A stretch of 64,000 bases of DNA, taken from positions 1 to 64,000 of the forward strand of contig DHWF01000036.1 of assembly GCA_002413045.1 (NCBI GenBank). Reading direction: 5' to 3'. The position numbers and the translations under genes were made by a program. The notes below the pieces were generated by a model. It was not told the origin of the DNA, did no database searches, and saw only the letters and a list, made by a program, of their open reading frames with translations. Shown one piece after another: positions 51,929-60,221 of this stretch (positions are counted from its first letter, which is position 1; every line of letters begins with the position of its first letter). Source of the DNA: Chloroflexi bacterium UBA5189 (GTDB lineage Bacteria; Chloroflexota; Limnocylindria; Limnocylindrales; CSP1-4).

Positions 51929-53086
51929 CTAGACGCGACCCCGGGGAACCGTGTGGAAGTACGTCTTGTTGAAGACGATCTTGCCCAGATGCCAGATGGC
52001 GTTGGGCTCCGGTGGCGTGGGCGGGTGCTCGTAGTCGAAGCGCAGGAGCGTGCCCTTGCCGTCGCCAACCTCGAAGAAGCACATCACGCGCCCTTCGTAC
52101 GTTGCGTGCTTGCCGGCCGGCTGGCGGCCCTCGACCGCGGCAACGATGCCCTCGACGACAACCGGCGCCTCGAAGTGGGCGGTCGAGCCGGCCTTCGAGA
52201 GCGGCAGGTCGGTCGCGTCGCCGAGCGCGAACACGTTCGGCCGACCGCCGACCCGGAGCGTGTGACGATCCGTCGGGAGCCAGCCGCCCGGCGCGGGCGC
52301 AAGCCCCGAGTCGATCACGAGCTGCTGGCCCTTGTGCGGGGGCACGAGGACGAGCAGGTCGTACGGGAGCTCCTCGCCCTCGAGACTCAGGACGACCTTG
52401 CGCTCGGGATCGATGGCGTCGACGTTGAAGAACGTGTGGAGCTCGATGCCCTTCTCCGCGAAGATCGGCGTTGCCATCTCCGAGACACTCTCGATCGTGA
52501 ACGCGCGCCCGATCGGCGAGCAGAAATGGACCTCGCTCTTCTCGCGGAGGCCGCGCTCGCGGAGCTCGGACTCGATCAGGAACGCGACCTCGAGGGGGGC
52601 TGGTGGGCACTTGTAGGGCATGGCAGCGATCCCGACCACGATCCTGCCGCCGGTGAAGGCATCGAGGGCGTGGCGGAGATGGAGAGCGGCCGCGGCCGTG
52701 TAGAAGTGCTCGGCCTCCGTATCGAAATGCTCGATCGATTCGGGCACGATCCGGCAGCCGGTCGCGAGGACCAGGTAGTCGTACGGCAGCGCCGCACCAC
52801 CGGCGAGCACAATCGTCCGTGCCCCCTCGTCGATCCGGATCGCCGTATCGACGACCAGGTTGACCGGAGCGTCGAGCAGCGATCGCTCCGGGCGGGAGAG
52901 TCGCTGCTCCCGCTCACCGCCCATCGCGATGTACATGAAACCCGGCTGGTAGACGTGCGCGCCGAGGGCATCGACGAGCGTGATATCGACCTCGCCGCGA
53001 TCGATGCGCTTGCCGAGCTTGCGGGCCAGGAGGTTCGCGGTGAGCGTTCCTCCGACCCCTCCGCCGAGGATGACGATGCGCTGCAT
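51929..53086 (-). CDS. SQR-like FAD-dependent oxidoreductase
   Basis: A 385-residue flavoprotein. VILGGGVGGTLTANLL binds FAD at the N-terminus. PYDYLVLATG, the Cys in AAMPYKCPPAPLEVA and NVFALGDATDLPLSKAGS match sulfide:quinone oxidoreductase-like proteins, where a Cys near this place attacks sulfide or carries polysulfide. A second Cys lies in VHFCSPIG. The third SQR Cys is not obvious, so the donor could be another sulfur species or quinone acceptor. It is the last gene of the minus-strand sulfur operon, 5 bp after the first TusA gene. Confidence 0.8.
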   Translation of the reverse strand: MQRIVILGGGVGGTLTANLLARKLGKRIDRGEVDITLVDALGAHVYQPGFMYIAMGGEREQRLSRPERSLLDAPVNLVVDTAIRIDEGARTIVLAGGAALPYDYLVLATGCRIVPESIEHFDTEAEHFYTAAAALHLRHALDAFTGGRIVVGIAAMPYKCPPAPLEVAFLIESELRERGLREKSEVHFCSPIGRAFTIESVSEMATPIFAEKGIELHTFFNVDAIDPERKVVLSLEGEELPYDLLVLVPPHKGQQLVIDSGLAPAPGGWLPTDRHTLRVGGRPNVFALGDATDLPLSKAGSTAHFEAPVVVEGIVAAVEGRQPAGKHATYEGRVMCFFEVGDGKGTLLRFDYEHPPTPPEPNAIWHLGKIVFNKTYFHTVPRGRV

Positions 53087-53091
53087 GGTCG

Positions 53092-53346
53092 TTACCGAGC
53101 CTTCTGGACGACGATCTCGTCGTACCCGTCGAGCGTGGTGAGCGAGACGAGTCGATGGCCCGCCTTCTCGATCCACTTGGGAATGTCGAGCTTGGAGCCC
53201 TTGTCCGACGAGAGGACGGCGATGACGTCGCCGACCTGGGACTCGCGGATGGCCCGAATAAGCTCCATCAGGGGTCCGGGGCAGAAGCTGCCGCGTGCAT
53301 CGACCGTCGTCGTGACGGTCGGCGGGGTCTCGAGGACGGCGGTCAT
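53092..53346 (-). CDS. tusA: TusA-family sulfurtransferase
   Basis: An 84-residue protein with the CPxP motif in FCPGPLMELIRAIR; the Cys carries persulfide sulfur. The short alpha/beta fold is complete, with VGDVIAVLSSD and the final strand YDEIVVQ. TusA proteins pass sulfur from donors such as DsrE, rhodaneses or IscS to acceptors such as Dsr or Hdr enzymes. It is one of two TusA copies in this operon, next to the SQR-like gene. A short Pro/Thr-rich extension precedes the domain. Confidence 0.82.
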   Translation of the reverse strand: MTAVLETPPTVTTTVDARGSFCPGPLMELIRAIRESQVGDVIAVLSSDKGSKLDIPKWIEKAGHRLVSLTTLDGYDEIVVQKAR

Positions 53347-53371
53347 GGCGTGACTCCTTCGGGCGTGTCGA

Positions 53372-53953
53372 TCAGATGAAGAGGGGCGCTGCGCCGTTGG
53401 CGAGCAGCTCGATGACGGTGGCCGCCCCGACCGGCTCGCCCATGCCATCAATCATGTCCTCGCGCTTGAGGCCGAACATGTCCATGGTCATCTGGCAGGG
53501 CATGAGCTCGACGCCGAGCGCCATCGCCGCCTCGAGCAGCTCCTTCGGCTTGGCGACGCCGTACTGCTTGGCGAGCGTGCCCATCATCCACGGGCCCATG
53601 CCCATGAAGTTCATCTTGGACAGCTTCCGGTGGCTGATGCCTGGGCGCTGCATCATCGAGAGCATCTTCTGCATCCAGTTGGTGCCGGTGATCCTGACCT
53701 CGTCCTTGACGAAGGTCTGGAGGCCCCAGAAGGTCAGGAACATCTTGGTCGGCACGCCGCTTGCAGCGGCGGTGCTGGCGAGGATCAGCGAGGCCCACGT
53801 CTTCTCGAGGTCACCGCTGTAGCAGATGATCACGAGCTCGCGCGGCTTCTTCTCGTCATCGGGCGCCTTGAAGGCCTCCGCGAACGGCTCGGGGATGCCT
53901 TCGGCATCGTGGATGGCCTCCGCGATCGGGTCGAAGCTGGGTGCGAGCGTCAT
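53372..53953 (-). CDS. DsrE2-like (DrsE/F/H-type) sulfur-relay protein
   Basis: A 193-residue protein of the DsrE_2 group: RELVIICYSGDLEKTWAS at the N-terminal strand, TKMFLTFWGLQTF, and a conserved Cys in MPCQMTMDMFG. Length and the Met-rich middle part fit membrane-associated DsrE2 proteins that accompany TusA in sulfur oxidisers. The expected single Cys at the relay position is present. It sits between the two TusA genes, and the start (MTLAPS) follows a purine-rich stretch. It probably transfers sulfane sulfur between TusA copies. Confidence 0.8.
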   Translation of the reverse strand: MTLAPSFDPIAEAIHDAEGIPEPFAEAFKAPDDEKKPRELVIICYSGDLEKTWASLILASTAAASGVPTKMFLTFWGLQTFVKDEVRITGTNWMQKMLSMMQRPGISHRKLSKMNFMGMGPWMMGTLAKQYGVAKPKELLEAAMALGVELMPCQMTMDMFGLKREDMIDGMGEPVGAATVIELLANGAAPLFI

Positions 53954-53961
53954 GGCGGGCC

Positions 53962-54198
53962 TCACTTTCGGCGGATGACGAACCGATGGACGTTGCCCTC
54001 GGTGGTCTGCTCGACCAGCTCGTGGCCGGTGGAGCGGGACCACGCGACGAAGTCGCGCTGCGACCCCGGATCGGTGGCGAGGACCTCGACCAGCTCACCG
54101 GATGCCACGGTCTTCACGGCCTGGGCCGTCTTGACGATGGGCATCGGGCACGACAGGCCGCGGGCGTCCACCTGGGCTGCGATCTCGAGTACGGACAT
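53962..54198 (-). CDS. tusA: second TusA-family sulfurtransferase
   Basis: A 78-residue TusA protein with the CPxP motif in LSCPMPIVKTAQAVK and the complete small fold ending in TEGNVHRFVIRR. It differs clearly from the copy at 53092, so the two are not a recent duplicate and may have separate partners. AAGGAG before the ATG supports the start. It lies between DsrE and DsrE2 genes in the same minus-strand operon. Confidence 0.84.
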   Translation of the reverse strand: MSVLEIAAQVDARGLSCPMPIVKTAQAVKTVASGELVEVLATDPGSQRDFVAWSRSTGHELVEQTTEGNVHRFVIRRK

Positions 54199-54230
54199 GT
54201 CGCGCTCCTTCCGAGCGGTGGCCTGGCGGA

Positions 54231-54644
54231 TCAGATGAAGACCATGTGGCCGGCGCCGGCGTTCAGGTAGAAGGAGGTCACGCCCTCCACGCCGTCGACG
54301 AGCGGGTCGAGGTCGGCCTGATCGATGGCGAGCAGGTCCATGGACAGCGAGCAGGCCTGGATGTCGACCACGCCGAGATCCTTGGCCTGGCGAAGGACCT
54401 CTGCCCAGCTGACCTGGCCGGCACGGCGGAGGTCGTCGACGTGGACGCGTCCCTCGGTGCCCGCCTCCGGGGCGAGGCCGTGGTCCCGGCCGATGCGGTC
54501 GCGCCGGAACGCGTCGAGCGCCCAGTACTGCAGGAAGACGTTCACCGGCTTGCCGAGCGCTGCGGCGCCGGCCGTCAGCACGGCCGCGGCCTGGAGCTTG
54601 TCGTCGGTGCCCGAGAAAAGCACGAGGTTCAGCGGTTCTTCCAT
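54231..54644 (-). CDS. DsrE-family sulfur-relay protein
   Basis: A 137-residue DsrE-fold protein: LNLVLFSGTDDKLQAAAVLT forms the first strand and helix, and VDIQACSLSMDLL holds the conserved active-site Cys. VTSFYLNAGAGHMVFI closes the fold. It follows the ArsR regulator gene. Two ATGs compete: this one has GGAAGGA seven bases upstream and is preferred; the other (54668) overlaps the ArsR stop by ATGA. It would accept or give sulfane sulfur to TusA. Confidence 0.8.
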   Translation of the reverse strand: MEEPLNLVLFSGTDDKLQAAAVLTAGAAALGKPVNVFLQYWALDAFRRDRIGRDHGLAPEAGTEGRVHVDDLRRAGQVSWAEVLRQAKDLGVVDIQACSLSMDLLAIDQADLDPLVDGVEGVTSFYLNAGAGHMVFI

Positions 54645-54664
54645 TAGAGCGTCCTTCCGGTCGG

Positions 54665-55009
54665 TCATGTCGCTCGTCCGAGCTGGATGGCGGGCTGGGT
54701 TCGGCTGGCGAGGTGGGCGAGTCGGGCCAGGCGGCGCTGGAGCACACCGCGCATGACGTCGCAGGCGACGATCACATCCGGGTCGGCAAGCGCGTAGCGG
54801 ATCTCGCGCCCGTGGCGATCCGCCTCGACGAGCCCGGCCGTCCGGAGCACTGCGAGGTGCTGCGAGGCATTGGGCTGGGTCGCGCCGATCGACTCGGCGA
54901 TTCGGCTGACCTCGAGCGGTCCGTTCACGAGCAGGTGCAGGATCTCGAGGCGGGTCGGACTGGCCAGCACCTTCAGCACGTCTGCCTGCATCCTGGTGAT
55001 CTCGTCCAT
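54665..55009 (-). CDS. ArsR-family transcriptional regulator of the sulfur operon
   Basis: A protein of about 114 residues with the winged helix-turn-helix of ArsR regulators: ITRMQADVLKVLASPTRLEIL, then the recognition helix ATQPNASQHLAVLRTAGLV and the wing HGREIRYALADPDV. One Cys in VIVACDVMRG is near the position used by persulfide- or metal-sensing members such as BigR/SqrR, but the typical second Cys is not seen. The start at MDEITR leaves the family-typical short N-terminus; upstream ATGs would put a GCATGC repeat inside the gene. As first gene of the cluster it likely controls the operon. Confidence 0.8.
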   Translation of the reverse strand: MDEITRMQADVLKVLASPTRLEILHLLVNGPLEVSRIAESIGATQPNASQHLAVLRTAGLVEADRHGREIRYALADPDVIVACDVMRGVLQRRLARLAHLASRTQPAIQLGRAT

Positions 55010-55017
55010 GGCCCAAG

Positions 55018-55044
55018 CCTGCATGCATGCATGCCTGCGCATGA
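55018..55044 (-). promoter_or_regulatory. candidate ArsR operator (GCATGC repeats)
   Basis: A run of overlapping GCATGC palindromes (GCATGCATGCATGC, 55021-55034) with a further GCATG nearby lies 9-36 bases upstream of the preferred ArsR start. Its position between regulator start and expected promoter fits autoregulation of the sulfur operon. Confidence 0.45.
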
Positions 55045-55127
55045 GTGCCGGGCGATCCCTATCTGGCAGCCGATTGGCGAGTCCGGAGGGGCCACAGGGC
55101 CCGACCCATCCCGAGCAGCCAGCCCCG

Positions 55128-55895
55128 TCAGATCGTCTGGTTGGCGATCCCGAGCTCGTGCGTGGTCGCGTCGCGGAGGGCCGTCAGCCGAGCCGCATCG
55201 AGGCGCTCGCAGGCCCAGTCCCAGTGGATCGCCACGACGTCGCCCACGGTGACGTCCTCCACGAAGCCAGTGCCGTCCACCCAGCCGCGGATGCGCTCAG
55301 CCCGTGGGGCGCCGAGCTGCAACCGGCCGTCGACCATCTCGAGCGGCACGGCCGAGACCACCAGCGCGTCACCGTCACGCTCGAGGACGCGGCCCCAGCG
55401 GATGCGGCACGAATCCATGACCTTCAACGCGTTGTCGATCTGGCCGGTCCGCATCAGCCCGACCTTCGGGAACACGTCGAGCACGTGGAAAGCGTGGTTC
55501 GGGAGGGCGCCGGCGCCGGGCTTGTCGCCGAGCCAGTGCCAGGAGTGCGCTCGGAGGCGCGGTCGGAAGCGCCATTCGAGCGAGCGCCCGAACGCTGCCG
55601 GGCGGACCCGATCGAGCAGCGGCCCGCCGAGCCAGTACGCCTCGACGACGTCGGCCGAGAGTGGGTCGGCGATCCTGTTTCCCTGCGCGATCAGGCACAG
55701 GTACGGATAGGCGCCCTCGAATTGGCCGGCGAGCTCCCGGAGCCGGGCAATGTCCCGGCCGACGGTCGCCTGCTCGAACAGCTCACCCGCTTCCTCTGGC
55801 CCGCAGTAGCCGAGCTTGTTCGGGCCGAAGGCGTACCGGGCGAACCGGATCGGTCCCGGTGCCGGCGCGATCGGGCGATCCCAGGTGGCGAGCAT
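55128..55895 (-). CDS. DUF6390 family protein
   Basis: A 255-residue protein of a family (DUF6390) found next to [NiFe]-hydrogenase maturation genes, usually in actinobacteria and Chloroflexota. Conserved stretches include IRFARYAFGPNKLGYCGPEE, then AYPYLCLIAQGNRIADPL, AHSWHWLGDKPG and FHVLDVFPKVGLMR. There is a single Cys in YCGPEE and another in CRIRWG. No enzymatic function is known. ATG overlaps the EamA stop by one base (TGATG). It is the last gene of a three-gene minus-strand operon with EamA and HypC. Confidence 0.72.
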   Translation of the reverse strand: MLATWDRPIAPAPGPIRFARYAFGPNKLGYCGPEEAGELFEQATVGRDIARLRELAGQFEGAYPYLCLIAQGNRIADPLSADVVEAYWLGGPLLDRVRPAAFGRSLEWRFRPRLRAHSWHWLGDKPGAGALPNHAFHVLDVFPKVGLMRTGQIDNALKVMDSCRIRWGRVLERDGDALVVSAVPLEMVDGRLQLGAPRAERIRGWVDGTGFVEDVTVGDVVAIHWDWACERLDAARLTALRDATTHELGIANQTI

Positions 55896-56848
55896 CAGCG
55901 TGCCGGGTCTGCCCCGGCCGGCTGCGGTACGGGGCGCCAGCGGCGAAGCGTCAGGACGGCCAGTCCGCCGCCTGCCGCGAGGACGAGGAGCTGCCCGGCG
56001 AGGACCGGGAATGCCGGGACTGCGCCGGTCGCGAGGGCCTGGAGTGCCGCGGTGGCAGGCGCCCCGAGGACCAGGATCGCGGTCACGAGGCTTGCCGGCG
56101 CCCGCTTGAGTGCCGCGAACCAGGTTGCGACGTAGCCCGTCAGGAGCAGGCCGGTCAGGAGCACCCAGCGCCACTGCTCGGCGCCGAGGGCCGCGACGGC
56201 ACCGAGCTTGCCCGTGACCGCGAGATAGCCGACGAGGACGACCAGCCCGATGCCCAGCCGCGCTGCGCCGACGACCGCGGCCGGAACGGTCTTCAGGACC
56301 CGCCGCGCAACGATGGTCTCGATCGCCCACAGGAGCGTGGCGGCGGCGATGAGGGTCTCGCCGCTGCCCCAGCTGATTCCGGCGGGCATGAGGATGAGCG
56401 CCTGGCCGGCGAGCAGGACGACGAGCGCCCCGATCTGGGCGAGCCCGAGGCGCTCCCCGAGCAGCGGGACGGCGAGGAAGGCGACCCAGATGAAGAGCGT
56501 CTTCTGGATGAACGCCGCGGACGGCGCGCTGGCCTGGGCGAGGCCGGTGAAGAACAGGAGGAACGGCAGGCTGCCACCGATGATGCCGATCACGGCCAGC
56601 CAGCCCCACGACCGGCGCGGGATCGCCTTGAGCGCGGCAGGGCGGACGGATACCGCCATGAGGCCGATGAGCAGGAACGCGGCGACGCCGTTCTTGAGCG
56701 TCGTGTAGACGGCCGGATCGGGCAGCTGCTTGACGGCGAAGCCGTTGACGAAGATCGAGAGGCCGCTGATGAGGGCCGTCCCGACGGCGAGCAGCACGCC
56801 CCAGCGGAGCGTCTCGGGAATGCTGGGAGACGTGTTCGCGGGCGTCAT
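55895..56848 (-). CDS. EamA/DMT-family transporter
   Basis: A 317-residue protein with ten hydrophobic helices in two EamA repeats: GTALISGLSIFVNGFAVKQL, then FIQKTLFIWVAFLAVPLLGERLG closing repeat one, and the second repeat from GSGETLIAAATLLWAIETIVA to RAPASLVTAILVLGAPATAA. Such proteins export amino acids, nucleotide sugars or other small metabolites. The ATG overlaps the HypC stop (ATGA), so it is co-translated with a hydrogenase-maturation gene. A link between the transporter and hydrogenase is only suggested by the operon. Confidence 0.82.
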   Translation of the reverse strand: MTPANTSPSIPETLRWGVLLAVGTALISGLSIFVNGFAVKQLPDPAVYTTLKNGVAAFLLIGLMAVSVRPAALKAIPRRSWGWLAVIGIIGGSLPFLLFFTGLAQASAPSAAFIQKTLFIWVAFLAVPLLGERLGLAQIGALVVLLAGQALILMPAGISWGSGETLIAAATLLWAIETIVARRVLKTVPAAVVGAARLGIGLVVLVGYLAVTGKLGAVAALGAEQWRWVLLTGLLLTGYVATWFAALKRAPASLVTAILVLGAPATAALQALATGAVPAFPVLAGQLLVLAAGGGLAVLTLRRWRPVPQPAGADPAR

Positions 56849-57102
56849 CGCGGGCCTCCTGGGGAACGTGGTTGGGTGCGGGCGTCGGTCGACGCCCGGG
56901 CGCTGGCGAGCGTCCGGGTCAGCGTGGTTGCCTCGGCCGGGTCGAGCCGTCGCAGGACGTGGCCCGCGCCGACGAGCACCCAGTCACCGACCTCGACGGC
57001 CGGCTCGAGGAGCGTCGACGCCCGGCGGCGCCGACCTTCGACGTCCACCACGGCCTCGCCCTCCCCGATCGCCAGCACGTGCCCGGGAAACGTGATGCAC
57101 AT
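56845..57102 (-). CDS. hypC: HypC/HybG/HupF-family hydrogenase maturation chaperone
   Basis: An 85-residue protein starting MCITFPGHVL; the invariant Cys2 is the residue that binds the iron-cyanide/CO intermediate or the hydrogenase large subunit. EVGDWVLVGAGHVLRRLDP completes the small OB-fold. It would assist [NiFe]-hydrogenase active-site assembly. The other maturation genes (hypABDEF) and the hydrogenase structural genes are not in this window. It is the first gene of the operon with the EamA transporter and DUF6390. The C-terminal ~20 residues are a charged extension. Confidence 0.8.
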   Translation of the reverse strand: MCITFPGHVLAIGEGEAVVDVEGRRRRASTLLEPAVEVGDWVLVGAGHVLRRLDPAEATTLTRTLASARASTDARTQPRSPGGPR

Positions 57103-57216
57103 GCCATAAGCCTCGGCCCAGCTCGAGGCCGGCGGCAGGGCCGACGGTCACGCGGGACCGGCCAGAGTGCCCGGTCCGGGCCGGCCAACTGGCCCTCAGG
57201 TACCGCCGTCAGGGCG

Positions 57217-59736
57217 TCAGGCGATCCAGATCCGGTGAGTCACGGCCCGGATCCCCTGGGCGAGGACCGCGGGCGCAAGCGCGACGGCCGCAACCAGGCC
57301 CCACTCGGTCAGGCTCAGCGGCTGGGCGCGGAACGCGTCGGCGAGCGCGGGCACGATCGGGATCAGCGCCTGGATCACCACGACGGCGATTGCGGCCGCC
57401 AGGAGGAACCCGTTCCTGGACAGCCGGTTCAGGGGCTCGGTCAGGCTCCGGTTCGCGTAGGCGCGGACCGCCTGGGCGCAGACGAGTGCGGTGTACGCAA
57501 GCCACTGGCCGTGCGCGGGGCCCTTAGGATCCAGCACGAGGAGCCCCAGCGCGGCGAACGCGCTGAATGCGCCCGCCAGGCTGATGCGGGCGAGGATCCC
57601 GGACGTCAGCAGCGCCCGGGTGACCGGTCGCGGAGGCCGGGTCATGACGTCCGGCTCGGCCGGCTCCCGCTCGAACGCCACCGATGCCGCGAGGTCGATG
57701 AACAGTTCCAGCCACAGGATCTGGATCGGCAGGAGGGGCCGCGAGAATCCGGCGACGGTGGCGATCAACAGGAAGCCGAGCAGCGCGACATGCGTCGAGA
57801 CGAGGAAGACCAGGCCCTTCTGGACGTTGTCGACGATCCGGCGGCCCTCGCGCATGCCGTACACGAGGGTGACGAACGAGTCGTCGCCGAGGACGAGGTC
57901 GGAGGCCTCGCGGGCAACGGCCGTGCCGCTGCCCATCGCCACGGCGACATCCGCGGCGTGCAGCGCCGGCGCGTCGTTGACGCCGTCGCCCGTGACCGCG
58001 ACGAGGCGGCCAGCGTCCCGGGCGACCTGGACGAGCCGGCGCTTCTGGTCCGGAGTCGAGCGCGCGATCACGCGGAGCTCCGGCAGGCGACGCGCGAGCT
58101 CCTCGTCCGACCACCGCGCAAGCTCCGTGCCGAGGATCACGCCGTCGTCGTCGAGCCCGGCCTGCCGAGCAATCGAGCGAGCGGTCGCTGGATGATCACC
58201 GGTGATCATCACGACCTGGATCCCGGCCGCCAGCGCGCCCGCCGTCGCCTCCCGGATGCCCGGTCGTAGCGCGTCGGCGAACCCGACCAGGCCGCGAAGG
58301 GTCCAGCCCGCCGCGTCGAGTCGACCCGCGACGCCAACGACGCGCTCACCGCGCGCGGCTGCGGCCTCGAGAGCGGCATGCCAACGCGTCCGATCTGCCG
58401 CGGGCGCTTCGGCGACATCCGCGACGACCTCCGGGGCGCCGATGATCAGCGTCTCCGTCGCGCCGTCCCGGCGCGCAGTCGTTGAGGCATACGGTCGGTC
58501 GTCGGCGACGGGTACGGTCGCGACGAGGCCCGCGGCAGGCAGCGCGATGTTGCCGCCGCCCGTCGCGACCGCATCGGCCAGCGCCCTGGTGAACGAGCTC
58601 GTCCCGATCCCCGACTCGTGGAGCCACGCGTCGTCCTCCGCCCGCAGCGCGTCGACCAGGACCTCCAGGCGGGCTGGCGCGTCGGGCTCGAGCGGGCCGC
58701 GAGGCCCTGTCACCGAGGCGACCTCGAGCCGGTTCTGGGTGAGCGTGCCCGTCTTGTCGGTCACGACGAGGTCCACGGCCCCGAGGATCTCTTCGGCGTT
58801 GAGGCGCCGAACCAGCACGCCGCGCTTGAGGAGCCGGTAGGCACCCAGGCCGAGGACGACGGCGAGGAGGATCGGCGGCTCCTCGGGGATCGCGGCGATC
58901 GCGGCCGAGATGCCGGCGAGGAGATTCTCGCCCAGCGGATTGCCGCGCAGGAAGCCGAGGCCGCTCGTGATCGAGATCAGGGCGACGGCCACGACGATGA
59001 GGATCCGGACGAGCCGGTCGAGCTCCCGCTGGAGTGGCGATCGCCGGCGCTGGCGCGTCGCCAGCCCTCCCGCGATCCGGCCGACCTCCGTGGCTGCGCC
59101 GATCGATACCACGACGCCCTCGCCGCGTCCGGCGATGACGCTTGTCCCGGAGAAGGCCATCGATCGCCGGCTCGCCAGCGGCGCGTCCGCGGCATCCGGC
59201 TCGGTGCCGACCGGTTCAGGGAGGGATTCGCCGGTAAGGATGCTCCGGTCGATGGCGAGGCGGTCGCTGATCGACACCCGAAGGTCCGCCGGCACGACGT
59301 CGCCGACGCGGACGATGACCACGTCGCCCACGACCAGGCTGTCCGCCGGCACCTCGATGATCCGGCCGCCACGGCGGACTCGGGCCGTCGGCGCCGACGC
59401 CTCCCGGAGGGCCTCGAGCGCGTGCTCGCCGCGGAATTCGGTGACGACGTCCGCGCCGACGATCGGGATCAGCCCGACGAGGATGAGCAGGCCGTCGCGT
59501 ACCTCTCCCAGCGCCACGGCGCCGAGGCCGGCGACGAGCAGGAGGACGACGAACGGCTCCGTCGCGGCGTCGACCACCATCCGCCACACGGACGGGGTCG
59601 ACGCGTGCTCGATCGCGTTCGGGCCGGCCGACGCAGCCCGCCGTTCCGCCTCGATGTCGTCGAGGCCGAGCGCGGGATCCACGCCGAGGTCGGCTGCTAC
59701 GTCCTGGATCGGTGACGCGTAGGGCTCGGGCCGCAT
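57217..59736 (-). CDS. P-type cation-transporting ATPase (P2-like)
   Basis: An 839-residue P-type ATPase. SILTGES is at 165-171 (actuator domain), the TM4 ion site is IPEEPPILL at 283-291, phosphorylation loop DKTGTLT at 327-333, and TGDGVNDAPALHAADVAVAM in the P domain. Six to ten helices, with four at the C-terminus, match Ca- or Mg-type P2 pumps. TM4 PEGLP of the Ca pump reads PEEPP here, so the ion is uncertain. No N-terminal heavy-metal CxxC domain occurs. It is upstream of small membrane and UspA genes on the same strand. Confidence 0.85.
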   Translation of the reverse strand: MRPEPYASPIQDVAADLGVDPALGLDDIEAERRAASAGPNAIEHASTPSVWRMVVDAATEPFVVLLLVAGLGAVALGEVRDGLLILVGLIPIVGADVVTEFRGEHALEALREASAPTARVRRGGRIIEVPADSLVVGDVVIVRVGDVVPADLRVSISDRLAIDRSILTGESLPEPVGTEPDAADAPLASRRSMAFSGTSVIAGRGEGVVVSIGAATEVGRIAGGLATRQRRRSPLQRELDRLVRILIVVAVALISITSGLGFLRGNPLGENLLAGISAAIAAIPEEPPILLAVVLGLGAYRLLKRGVLVRRLNAEEILGAVDLVVTDKTGTLTQNRLEVASVTGPRGPLEPDAPARLEVLVDALRAEDDAWLHESGIGTSSFTRALADAVATGGGNIALPAAGLVATVPVADDRPYASTTARRDGATETLIIGAPEVVADVAEAPAADRTRWHAALEAAAARGERVVGVAGRLDAAGWTLRGLVGFADALRPGIREATAGALAAGIQVVMITGDHPATARSIARQAGLDDDGVILGTELARWSDEELARRLPELRVIARSTPDQKRRLVQVARDAGRLVAVTGDGVNDAPALHAADVAVAMGSGTAVAREASDLVLGDDSFVTLVYGMREGRRIVDNVQKGLVFLVSTHVALLGFLLIATVAGFSRPLLPIQILWLELFIDLAASVAFEREPAEPDVMTRPPRPVTRALLTSGILARISLAGAFSAFAALGLLVLDPKGPAHGQWLAYTALVCAQAVRAYANRSLTEPLNRLSRNGFLLAAAIAVVVIQALIPIVPALADAFRAQPLSLTEWGLVAAVALAPAVLAQGIRAVTHRIWIA

Positions 59737-59816
59737 CGCCCCATTCTGGGCGCCGGGCACCGAACGGCCCGCCGGATTCGCGCCGGCGGGCCGTCGGTCG
59801 GGAACGGGAGCCAGGG

Positions 59817-60131
59817 TCAAACGGCGATCGGCCGCGACGTGTACCTGCCGCCGGTCAGGAACCGGGTGGCGAGCTCCACGATCAGGCCGAGCGCAAGGCC
59901 GCCGATGAGGGCGGGCACGATCGCCAGGCCGTCCCAGACCGGTTCGAAGGTCCGAGTCGAGATGATGAACTCGCTCGCGACGACCGCGCCGATCACGGCA
60001 GCGATCCCGTCGGCGAGCCATTCATATCCGGTTCGGGCCTCACCGATGTACTGGGCGATGACCCCGAAGAGCAGCGCGCCGGCAAGGAGCACCAGCCAGC
60101 CGCCAATGCCGAGGGTGATGGCAAACTCCAT
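59817..60131 (-). CDS. small multi-helix membrane protein
   Basis: A 104-residue protein with three hydrophobic helices (about residues 6-26, 43-61 and 72-91) and short loops. GWLVLLAGALLFGVIAQYIG resembles the first helix of GlsB/YeaQ-type (transglycosylase-associated) proteins, but the rest is not clearly of that family. AAAGGAGGAGG before the ATG is one of the strongest ribosome binding sites in the window. It lies between the UspA and P-type ATPase genes; a membrane-stress role is possible. Confidence 0.55.
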   Translation of the reverse strand: MEFAITLGIGGWLVLLAGALLFGVIAQYIGEARTGYEWLADGIAAVIGAVVASEFIISTRTFEPVWDGLAIVPALIGGLALGLIVELATRFLTGGRYTSRPIAV

Positions 60132-60221
60132 GTTGCCTCCTCCTTTCCGGACCATCGTCTTCGCCGCGAGCGCCGGGCGGTAGAGCCGCGCGGACCGACC
60201 CGCCGGGAAGAGTGTCCCGAC

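Noticed and set aside
50039..53353. 1104-codon plus-strand frame across the ArnT-like and SQR-like genes
   Set aside because: It is an Arg-rich shadow frame, out of phase with one gene and antisense to others.
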